This document shows, piece after piece, positions 1 through 5,257 of a DNA stretch of 5,257 bases. The translations under genes and the position numbers were made by a program. Below the pieces are notes generated by a model that saw only the letters and a program-made list of their open reading frames with translations, was not told the DNA's origin and did not search any database. Within the stretch, counting starts at the first letter, position 1. Each line of letters starts with the position of its first letter. The DNA comes from a bacterium (lineage in GTDB: Bacteria > Ratteibacteria > UBA8468 > B48-G9 > JAFGKM01), in NCBI GenBank assembly GCA_021157805.1, contig JAGGVW010000267.1:1-5257 (forward strand), read 5' to 3'.

Positions 1-2408
1 AGCAACTCCATAAACAAGGAAGGCCTGTCCTTGTTGGAACAATCTCAATTGAAAAAGCAGAAAAATTAAGCAGATATTTAAGGAGGGCAAACATTCCCCA
101 TAATGTCCTTCATGGAAAGAATCACGAAGCAGAAGCAGCAATAATTGCTCAGGCAGGAAAATTTAAAGCAGTAACAATTGCAACACAGATGGCAGGGAGA
201 GGAGTGGATATAATTCTTGGAGGAAATCCAGAAATAATAGCGAGAGAAGAAACTATAAAAACAATATGGTCAAAAAAAGGTGGCAAAAAAACAATTAAAA
301 AGAAAGAATTTTCTGAAATTATATCTGAACTTGAAGAAAATTATAAAAAGAAAACAGGGCAAATAGAAAAAGAGTATGGAGAAAAACTTTCAAATCTTAA
401 AAAAATATTGAATGAAAAGGAAAAAAGTTTTTCCTCCCTGGAATCAAAAGCAAGAGAACTTTTTGAAAAGGAAATCTTCAAGAAAATAACAAAAGAAACC
501 TTTGAAAAAATCAATCTCCGTCTGGATAAATTGAAAGAAAAGTATGAAAATGCCAACTCTCAATTTCTTTCATTACAGGAAAAATTTAAAGATAAACCAG
601 AGAGACTTAAAGAACCAAGAGAAATAGCAGGTAAGGCATACAGGGACCTTGTTCTTTACAAACAATCAATTAAGAAAAAATACGCAATTTCTTTGAAAGA
701 AGATATTGAAGGACAGAGAAATCAGTTGAGAGAACTTTTAGAAAATTTCAAAATAGAAACTGACTATATAAAAAACATAACAGTACAGATTGAAAGATTA
801 AAAGAAATTGTTGAAAAATATGTGGAAGTTGTTGAAAATGTTTTTTCTTCCCTGAAATTTGATAATGTTAAAAAAGCAACTGAAAAATATAAAAACTTCC
901 TAAATAGATTCATAAAAAACATTTCAGAAAAAAAAGATAATATAGAGCAGATTTATCAACAATTTGAAAAAGAGGAAGAAAGAACATATGAAAATTATCT
1001 TAAAGTCATTGAGCAGACAGAAAAGAAAATTTTCACAACATTTTTCCAGAGTCTTCCTTCTGTTGAGAAAGAATATTTTGAAACATTGAAAGAATATGAA
1101 AATCAGCATAAAAGTTATGAAGAACTTTTGAAGAAAATTAGAGAGGAATATGAAAAAGAGAGAGGAAAAATTGAGGAAGAATGGCAGAAAGCAAGAGAAG
1201 AACTTGAAAGAAGTCCTGAAGAATTCAAGGAAATATACCAGACCCTTTTAGAAAAATATAAAAAACCATGGGAACAAGAACATAAAAAGGTTGTTGAACT
1301 GGGAGGACTTCATGTTATTGGAAGTGAAAGGTATGAAGCAAGAAGAATTGATAATCAGTTAAAGGGTAGAGCAGGAAGGCAGGGGGACCCTGGCTCATCA
1401 AAGTTTTTTCTTTCTCTTGAAGATGACCTGTTAAGAATTTTTGGTTCTGACCGACTTATGGGTTTAATGGGAAAAATGCCAGAAGGAGAAAAAATAACCC
1501 ATCCCTTAATCACAAAAATGATAAATAATGCTCAGAAAAAAGTTGAAGGACGAAATTTTGAAATAAGAAAACAACTTGTAGAATTTGATAATGTTCTTAA
1601 TGAGCAAAGAAATGTTATATATGCAATAAGACAGGATTTCCTTGAAGGGAAAAATGTTGAAGAATACATAAAGCAGTTCATAGATGAAATTATCAACAAT
1701 CTTTTTAACGAATTTTTCAATTTGAGTGTTAAACCATTTCTCTGGAATGTTGAAGGTCTTAAATCTTCTTTAAGAAGAATCTTCAATGCTGATTTTGAGA
1801 TACCTTCTGTCGAAAAAATATCAAATCCTTCTAATTTTAGAGAAGAACTTATGGATGAGATAAAAAATAAGATTTTCGCTCTTTATAAGCAAAAAGAGGA
1901 AGAAATAGGTGAGATTTTTTCAGAAATACAACGTCTTATTATCTTACAGATTATAGACAACAGATGGAAATCTCATTTAAGGGCTATTGATGAATTGAAA
2001 GAAGGAATAAATTTAAGGTCATATGCTCAAAGAGACCCTCTTATTGCTTATAAACATGAAGGTTATCAACTCTTCCAGGAAATGCTTTTTGCAATAAGAG
2101 AAGAAAGTTTATCGGCAATATTTAACATAAGAATATCAGAAGAAAGACCTTCTATTCCTGTTGAAAGGAAACAACCGGTGAGGGCTGACTTTATACATAA
2201 ACAGTTTGGGCAATTTGATACTGTTGCAGCAGCAAATCAACAACAAACTCAGGTAGTTCAGCCAATACAAAATCCTTTCGCATCACCATCTTTGCCTGTT
2301 GAAGTAAAACAGAAGCCAGTGGTAGCAGGAAAGAAAGTCGGAAGGAATGACCCCTGTCCCTGTGGAAGCGGGAAAAAATACAAACACTGCTGTGGAAGAA
2401 ATGTATAA
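1..2408 (+). CDS. secA: Preprotein translocase ATPase SecA, 5'-truncated by the window edge
   Basis: SecA is the ATPase motor that drives unfolded preproteins through the SecYEG channel at the inner face of the membrane. The frame is open from base 3, so the first ATG (base 189) is internal; 801 residues are visible. NBD2 starts at once (GRPVLVGTISIEKAE, then HGKNHEAEAAIIAQAG), followed by helicase motif V as ATQMAGRGVDI and LGGNP. After an insertion of about 346 residues, NBD2 resumes at VVELGGLHVIGSER and motif VI (QLKGRAGRQGD, bases 1356-1388). The helical scaffold and wing follow (EFDNVLNEQRNVIYAIR), then the two-helix finger region (RWKSHLRAIDELKEGINLRS). A low-complexity linker leads to the SEC-C zinc site CxCx8CC (C785, C787, C796, C797 of the visible part). 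The missing part would hold NBD1 and most of the preprotein-crosslinking domain, so the full protein is probably about 1,200 residues, against about 900 in E. coli. The stop lies 5 bases before the earliest dnaA start. Confidence 0.97.
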   Translation, partial: QLHKQGRPVLVGTISIEKAEKLSRYLRRANIPHNVLHGKNHEAEAAIIAQAGKFKAVTIATQMAGRGVDIILGGNPEIIAREETIKTIWSKKGGKKTIKKKEFSEIISELEENYKKKTGQIEKEYGEKLSNLKKILNEKEKSFSSLESKARELFEKEIFKKITKETFEKINLRLDKLKEKYENANSQFLSLQEKFKDKPERLKEPREIAGKAYRDLVLYKQSIKKKYAISLKEDIEGQRNQLRELLENFKIETDYIKNITVQIERLKEIVEKYVEVVENVFSSLKFDNVKKATEKYKNFLNRFIKNISEKKDNIEQIYQQFEKEEERTYENYLKVIEQTEKKIFTTFFQSLPSVEKEYFETLKEYENQHKSYEELLKKIREEYEKERGKIEEEWQKAREELERSPEEFKEIYQTLLEKYKKPWEQEHKKVVELGGLHVIGSERYEARRIDNQLKGRAGRQGDPGSSKFFLSLEDDLLRIFGSDRLMGLMGKMPEGEKITHPLITKMINNAQKKVEGRNFEIRKQLVEFDNVLNEQRNVIYAIRQDFLEGKNVEEYIKQFIDEIINNLFNEFFNLSVKPFLWNVEGLKSSLRRIFNADFEIPSVEKISNPSNFREELMDEIKNKIFALYKQKEEEIGEIFSEIQRLIILQIIDNRWKSHLRAIDELKEGINLRSYAQRDPLIAYKHEGYQLFQEMLFAIREESLSAIFNIRISEERPSIPVERKQPVRADFIHKQFGQFDTVAAANQQQTQVVQPIQNPFASPSLPVEVKQKPVVAGKKVGRNDPCPCGSGKKYKHCCGRNV
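231..1268 (+). other. Large coiled-coil-like insertion at the VAR site of SecA NBD2
   Basis: This in-frame segment of about 346 codons lies between the conserved LGGNP and the conserved VVELGGLHVIG of NBD2. E. coli SecA has the VAR subdomain of a few dozen residues at this point, and Bacillus SecA has almost nothing there. The segment is dominated by Lys and Glu with spaced Leu/Ile/Tyr/Phe. It has no cysteine and few prolines (KPERLKEP near base 600, a Leu-Pro-Ser near base 1057, Ser-Pro near base 1214, Lys-Pro-Trp at its end). That pattern suggests long helices folding back on themselves as antiparallel coiled coils. Its ends (NPEIIAREE and PWEQEHKKVVELGG) resemble ordinary SecA edges, so the insert appears to be an outgrowth of a normal loop. 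Function is unknown; a role in regulating ATPase or ADP release, as proposed for VAR, is inference. Boundaries are good to about 10 codons. Confidence 0.85.
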
Positions 2409-2454
2409 AATTTGTGGAAAACTTGTGGAAAATGGAAAAATTTGAGGTGGAAAA
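2391..2454 (-). promoter_or_regulatory. Phased DnaA-box-like cluster over the secA-dnaA junction
   Basis: Two perfect TGTGGAAAA 9-mers (reverse complement TTTTCCACA, one base from the canonical TTATCCACA box) lie at 2413-2421 and 2424-2432, spaced 11 bases start to start. One-mismatch copies flank them at 2391-2399 (TGTGGAAGA) and 2446-2454 (GGTGGAAAA), each 22 bases away, so all four fall on the same helical face. The central pair covers the possible dnaA start codons. The outer copies lie in secA and dnaA codons; the left one is encoded by the conserved Cys-Cys-Gly of SEC-C, so it may be coincidental. DnaA binding for autoregulation or origin function is inferred from the motif. Confidence 0.55.
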
Positions 2455-3727
2455 CCTCTCAAATATTATTTTTAAAAATATTCAGGAAAGGATTAATAAC
2501 CCGAGAGCATTTGATATATGGATAAAGCCAGTAAAAATTATTGATTATGATGGAGAAACTCTCAGTATACAGATACCAAACAGGGCTTTTTATCGGGGGT
2601 TTTCTTCCTTTATTGAAATAATAAAAGAAGAATTTTCAAAAATATACGGTTTTTTCCCAAAGATTGAAATTTCTTATGGAGAGGAAGAAAACATATCTAA
2701 ATCTCTAATTGAATCCACTCTTAATCCAGAATATACATTTGAAAATTTTGTTGTTGGTCCCTGTAACCGTCTTGCTCATGCTGCTGCACTGGCAGTATCT
2801 CAATCACCAGGGGTTGCTTACAACCCACTTTTTCTTTATGGAGGAGTTGGTCTTGGAAAAACACATCTCATGCAGGCAATAGGTCATTATATAAAAAACA
2901 GAGGGGACTTGAAAATGGCATATATCCCTGCTGAATTTTTTGTAAATGAGTATATACAGAGTATTAAAAATAAGAAAACAGCAAATTTCAGAAATAAGTT
3001 CAGGAATCTTGATTTTCTTCTTATAGATGATATACATTTTATTGCAGGAAAAGGTGGCTCTCAAGAAGAGTTCTTTCACACATTTAATTTTCTTTATGAT
3101 AATAAAAAGCAGATTATCTTATCAAGTGACAGACCTCCAAAAGAAATTACTGCAATTGAAGAAAGAATAATATCAAGATTTGAATGGGGACTTGTTGTTG
3201 ACTTACAACCCCCTGATTTTGAAACAAGAGTTGCGATATTAAAGAAAAAAGCAGAAATTAGGAATATTGTTATAAATGATGATATAATATTTTTAATAGC
3301 AGAAAAGGTAAAAGAAAATGTAAGAATTCTTGAAGGAATTTTAAACAGGATTCTTGCTCTTTCAAAATTAATGAATACTGAAATAAATCAAGAGTTAGTT
3401 CTTGAAATAATTGAGGGGTTTAAAAGAAGTTCAAAAAAACAAATTACAATGGATTTGATAATGGAAAAGGTTTGTAATTATTTTAATGTTTCTGAAAGAG
3501 AGATAAAAAGTGCAAAAAGGGTAAAAAATATATTAATTCCAAGACAGATTGCAATGTATCTTACGAGAGAATTAACAAATAGTTCTTTAAATTCTATAGG
3601 AGAATATTTTGGTGTAAAAGACCATACAACAGTAATCAATGCTTGTAAGAAAGTCAAAAATCTTATTGATAAGGATAATTATATAAAAAGTGCAATAGAA
3701 AATATAAAAAGGGGATTAAATGAATAA
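2414..3727 (+). CDS. dnaA: Chromosomal replication initiator protein DnaA
   Basis: DnaA is the AAA+ ATPase that binds DnaA boxes, opens the origin and recruits the replicative helicase. Numbering from GTG 2414 gives 437 residues, close to the family norm (about 450). Domain I is residues ~12-88 (AFDIWIKP core), followed by a very short domain II linker (~89-102). Domain III starts at LNPEYTFENFVVG and holds Walker A GGVGLGKT (143-150), Walker B FLLIDD (201-206), the SRFEWG box with the likely arginine finger R255, and sensor 2 R304 in VRILEG. Domain IV carries the helix-turn-helix signature DHTTV (403-407), which predicts recognition of standard boxes. The start is uncertain. GTG 2414 is 5 bases after the secA stop; ATG 2432 is a better codon and gives a domain I N-terminus of usual length (431 residues). 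Neither has a clear Shine-Dalgarno sequence, so translation may depend on coupling to secA. Confidence 0.97.
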   Translation: MENLWKMEKFEVENLSNIIFKNIQERINNPRAFDIWIKPVKIIDYDGETLSIQIPNRAFYRGFSSFIEIIKEEFSKIYGFFPKIEISYGEEENISKSLIESTLNPEYTFENFVVGPCNRLAHAAALAVSQSPGVAYNPLFLYGGVGLGKTHLMQAIGHYIKNRGDLKMAYIPAEFFVNEYIQSIKNKKTANFRNKFRNLDFLLIDDIHFIAGKGGSQEEFFHTFNFLYDNKKQIILSSDRPPKEITAIEERIISRFEWGLVVDLQPPDFETRVAILKKKAEIRNIVINDDIIFLIAEKVKENVRILEGILNRILALSKLMNTEINQELVLEIIEGFKRSSKKQITMDLIMEKVCNYFNVSEREIKSAKRVKNILIPRQIAMYLTRELTNSSLNSIGEYFGVKDHTTVINACKKVKNLIDKDNYIKSAIENIKRGLNE

Positions 3728-3748
3728 TTTTTCCACAATTTTTCCACA
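3727..3748 (+). repeat. Perfect tandem 11-mer with two DnaA boxes, just after dnaA
   Basis: The 11-mer ATTTTTCCACA occurs twice back to back (3727-3737 and 3738-3748), beginning on the last base of the dnaA stop codon. Each copy contains the 9-mer TTTTCCACA (3729-3737 and 3740-3748), which matches the DnaA-box consensus TTATCCACA except for one A to T change. The 11-base spacing is the same as in the pair at the start of dnaA, but the orientation is opposite. This segment is non-coding, so the repeat is not explained by codon constraint, which makes it the strongest box pair in the window. Confidence 0.7.
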
Positions 3749-3758
3749 TTATAACTTA

Positions 3759-3777
3759 TTAAGTTTTAACAACTTAA
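3759..3777. repeat. Small AT-rich inverted repeat in the dnaA-dnaN gap
   Basis: The arms TTAAGTT (3759-3765) and AACTTAA (3771-3777) are perfectly complementary around the 5-base loop TTAAC. With one G/C pair per arm the hairpin would be weak. It has no following T-run of the intrinsic-terminator kind, so I do not call it a terminator. It could be a protein-binding dyad or part of a duplex-unwinding tract; chance is possible in such AT-rich DNA. Confidence 0.35.
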
Positions 3778-3817
3778 ATAAAAAACTTACAAAAAACACT
3801 GTTTCTATGATTACTAA

Positions 3818-3824
3818 TGGAGGT
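3818..3824 (+). promoter_or_regulatory. Shine-Dalgarno sequence that fixes the dnaN start
   Basis: TGGAGGT lies 5 bases before ATG 3829. An upstream in-frame ATG at 3817 would overlap this site and has no ribosome binding site of its own, so the site argues for initiation at 3829. Confidence 0.75.
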
Positions 3825-3828
3825 AAAA

Positions 3829-4923
3829 ATGGAAATAATGGTAAATAGTAAAGAGATGGAAAATGCTTTAAATTATATTTCAAAAGTTCTTCCTTCAAAA
3901 TCAACAATGGAAATTTTATCTGGTATTTTAATTGAAGGAAAAGATGAACTAAACCTTATTTCAACAGACCTTGAAAACACAATTAAGGTTTCTATGAAAT
4001 GCAATTTTAAAAAAGGTTCTATTTTAATTCCAGGAAAACAGTTTATATCTTTAATAAAACAAATTCCTGATGAAGAAATAAAAATTACCCAAATTGAAAA
4101 TGAAATTGAAATTAGTAATGAAAATATAAAATATAAATTTATATCAATGAATACAGATGATTTCCCTAAAATTTCAAAAATAACTCCCAAAATAAACTTT
4201 TCTTTAAATGGGCTAATTTTAAAAGAAGCGATAGAAAAAATAAAGTTCTGTGTTGACCCTGATGAGCCAAGACCTCATTTTAAAGGTGGATTACTTGAAG
4301 TGAAAAATAATAAAATAAATTTTGTTGGAACTGATGGCAGACGCCTTTCTTTAAGAACAATTGAAACAGAAAGTAAAAATGAAAAAATAAAAGTTTTACT
4401 TTCTGTAAAACTTATGAATATTCTTTCTGACCTTTTAATTGACGAGGATATTGATATTTCAATTGGTAAAAATCAAATTGTATTTAAATTTTCAAATATA
4501 CTTTTAATCTCTCAACTTCTATCTGGAGCAGAGGACTTTCCTGATTATGAAAAAGTTATCCCTGATGAAAAGAAAAGTAAAGTTGCAATTATTGGAAGAG
4601 AAGATTTTCTTTCTACTTTAAAAAGAATTTCTCTTTTTACAAACGAAAGATATAATAAATTGATAATCTCAATTGGAAAATTATCTATGGTAATATCTGT
4701 TTCTACTCCTGAAATAGGACAGGGACAGGAAAGAACACCTGTTGAATACGAAGGAGAAGAAATAAAATTTGCTTTTCCACCTGATTTTTTGATTGAGTTC
4801 TTGCAGAAAGTTGATGATGAAAAAATAATTTTTGCTTTTACAGAGAATACAAGACCTGTGCTGTTAAGACCTGAAAGTGATAGTAATTTTATTTATGTTT
4901 CAATGCCACTTAAAATAGAATAA
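3829..4923 (+). CDS. dnaN: DNA polymerase III subunit beta (sliding clamp)
   Basis: DnaN forms the ring-shaped dimer that encircles DNA and tethers DNA polymerase III and other repair and replication proteins. From ATG 3829 it has 364 residues, against 366 in E. coli. This start is preferred because a strong Shine-Dalgarno precedes it and because the N-terminus (MEIMVNSKEM) then lines up residue for residue with typical clamps (MKFTINREEL). Three clamp domains of about 120 residues are visible. Family signatures include MEILSGILIE near the N-terminus, GTDGRRLS (167-174), FPDYEKVIP (237-245), and the C-terminal YVSMPLKIE, which contributes to the hydrophobic partner-binding cleft (usually MPMRL). 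It follows dnaA after about 100 bases and overlaps the next start codon in TAATG, implying translational coupling. Whether it has its own promoter in the upstream gap cannot be settled by eye. Confidence 0.97.
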   Translation: MEIMVNSKEMENALNYISKVLPSKSTMEILSGILIEGKDELNLISTDLENTIKVSMKCNFKKGSILIPGKQFISLIKQIPDEEIKITQIENEIEISNENIKYKFISMNTDDFPKISKITPKINFSLNGLILKEAIEKIKFCVDPDEPRPHFKGGLLEVKNNKINFVGTDGRRLSLRTIETESKNEKIKVLLSVKLMNILSDLLIDEDIDISIGKNQIVFKFSNILLISQLLSGAEDFPDYEKVIPDEKKSKVAIIGREDFLSTLKRISLFTNERYNKLIISIGKLSMVISVSTPEIGQGQERTPVEYEGEEIKFAFPPDFLIEFLQKVDDEKIIFAFTENTRPVLLRPESDSNFIYVSMPLKIE

Positions 4924-5195
4924 TGGAAAAAATTGGAGATATAACAAAAAGGGTTATTTCAAACTGGATTCTTGAAGATGAAGGAAGAAATTTTGATATT
5001 GAAGTTGTATGGAATAGAATAATTGATGAAAATTTAAAAGGGCATACATATGTAAATGGACTGAAAAAGAATGTTTTATATATAAAAGCTGATTCAAGTT
5101 GCTATTTAAGTATTCTGAATATGAAAAGAGAAGAGATAATTAAGAAATTGGAAAATAAAGGATTCAAAATAAAAAAAATAATTTTAAAGTTATAA
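4923..5195 (+). CDS. DUF721 / DciA-like protein (probable replicative helicase loading factor)
   Basis: This 90-residue protein matches the DUF721 pattern: a conserved Trp near the start (W30 in VVWNRIIDENL), the HT pair at 41-42 where the family usually has (A)xHT, a hydrophobic strand and Ser pair (VLYIKADSS, 51-59), then a lysine-rich helix and a final strand. DUF721 includes DciA, the ancestral bacterial factor that interacts with and helps load the replicative helicase DnaB. Only the core domain is present, without the extra C-terminal tail of proteobacterial DciA. Its ATG shares one base with the dnaN stop (TAATG) and no Shine-Dalgarno is seen, so translation is probably coupled to dnaN. 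The replication context supports a helicase role, but the assignment rests on a short, divergent domain, so I leave the symbol blank. No membrane segment or signal peptide is visible. Confidence 0.75.
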   Translation: MEKIGDITKRVISNWILEDEGRNFDIEVVWNRIIDENLKGHTYVNGLKKNVLYIKADSSCYLSILNMKREEIIKKLENKGFKIKKIILKL

Positions 5196-5207
5196 AAAGG
5201 AGGTTTT

Positions 5208-5257
5208 ATGTTTGAAGGTTCAATTGTAGCAATAGTAACACCAATAAAAAATGGAGA
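5208..5257 (+). CDS. dapA: 4-hydroxy-tetrahydrodipicolinate synthase, N-terminal codons only
   Basis: DapA condenses pyruvate with L-aspartate 4-semialdehyde in the cytoplasm, the first committed step to diaminopimelate and lysine. Only 16 full codons are in the window (MFEGSIVAIVTPIKNG), but they match the very characteristic DapA N-terminus (MFTGSIVAIVTP in E. coli). A strong AGGAGG at 5198-5203, four bases before ATG 5208, fixes the start. The gene begins 12 bases after the DUF721 stop on the same strand, so co-transcription is likely. Related lyases of the DapA/NanA superfamily share the fold, and the catalytic lysine lies beyond the window, so the exact substrate is not proven here. Confidence 0.85.
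   Translation, partial: MFEGSIVAIVTPIKNG

Larger units (their letters stand above)
3728..3828. other. AT-rich dnaA-dnaN intergenic region, candidate origin element
   Basis: This is the only sizeable non-coding gap in the window. By my count it has 22 G/C in 101 bases, poorer than the neighbouring genes. It starts with two DnaA boxes, continues with an AT-only or nearly AT-only tract containing a 7-bp inverted repeat, and ends with the dnaN ribosome binding site. DnaA boxes next to an AT-rich unwinding tract between dnaA and dnaN resemble known bacterial origins, for example the B. subtilis arrangement where unwinding occurs downstream of dnaA. Only two perfect boxes are present here and no convincing DnaA-trio follows them, so it may be just one part of a split origin or simply a regulatory site for dnaN. 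Confidence 0.4.

Noticed and set aside
342..1184. Internal duplication in the SecA insertion: YKKKTGQIEKEY (342-377) against YEKERGKIEEEW (1149-1184)
   Set aside because: Only 6 of 12 residues are identical and the composition is so Lys/Glu-rich that such matches are expected by chance; flanking residues do not extend the match.
231..1268. Intein or other self-splicing element in SecA
   Set aside because: The segment has no Cys or Ser at its start boundary, no cysteine anywhere, no His-Asn end, and a coiled-coil-like composition rather than an intein fold.
189..2408. ATG at 189 as the start of a separate 739-residue protein
   Set aside because: The same frame is open back to base 3 and encodes conserved SecA NBD2 sequence; this ATG is the Met of the helicase motif MAGRG, so it is internal.
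2401..2445. 14-codon reading frame starting at ATG 2401 between secA and dnaA
   Set aside because: It overlaps both genes in another frame, has no proper ribosome binding site and encodes nothing recognisable.
3749..3761. DnaA-trio after the downstream boxes
   Set aside because: Only scattered TTA triplets (3749-3751, 3756-3761) are present, interrupted by TAAC, with no GC-rich spacer after the box; too weak to call.
3750..3811. Promoter for dnaN with -10-like TATAAC (3750-3755) or TATGAT (3806-3811)
   Set aside because: Neither has a credible -35 at 16-18 bases; such hexamers are frequent in DNA this AT-rich. A promoter in the gap remains possible but unsupported.
3873..4190. 105-codon minus-strand open frame opposite dnaN, and similar antisense frames opposite secA and dnaA
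   Set aside because: They lie entirely within well-supported genes, have low-complexity Phe/Ser/Ile-rich translations typical of antisense of AT-rich genes, and match no family I know.
4773..4781. TTTTCCACC in dnaN as an additional DnaA box
   Set aside because: It is a single one-mismatch copy inside coding sequence, without partners or phasing.

Overview
The window is a compact, one-strand stretch of an AT-rich bacterial chromosome, roughly one-third GC by eye. Lysine, glutamate and isoleucine codons are abundant, and the genes present are strictly bacterial. All recognisable genes read on the + strand in the order secA (3' part), dnaA, dnaN, a short DUF721/DciA-like gene, and dapA (first codons only). 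The phylum cannot be fixed from this sequence. Low GC, GGAGG-type ribosome binding sites and an unusual SecA suggest an uncultured or deeply branching bacterium, but that is an impression and not a placement.

Bases 1-2408 encode the C-terminal 801 residues of SecA. They run from nucleotide-binding domain 2 through the helical scaffold and wing domains to a zinc-binding SEC-C tail. At the position of the VAR subdomain of NBD2 there is a highly charged, coiled-coil-like insertion of about 346 residues (bases 231-1268). Bases 2414-3727 encode the initiator DnaA, whose start region sits on two perfect DnaA-box-like 9-mers. Bases 3728-3828 are a very AT-rich non-coding gap (about 22% GC) with two more perfect boxes in the opposite orientation and a small inverted repeat. 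This gap is a candidate replication origin element. Bases 3829-4923 encode the sliding clamp DnaN. Bases 4923-5195 encode a 90-residue DUF721/DciA-like protein overlapping dnaN by one base. From 5208 the dapA gene begins and runs off the window.

The genes link chromosome replication (initiator, clamp, probable helicase-loading factor) with protein export (secA) and lysine/cell-wall precursor synthesis (dapA). Gaps are short everywhere except between dnaA and dnaN, and I see no GC-rich terminator, so read-through transcription is likely. The usual recF and gyrB of the dnaA-dnaN neighbourhood are absent here. I do not see an obviously new defence or mobile system. The points most worth a second look are the SecA insertion and the helically phased DnaA-box pairs bracketing dnaA.
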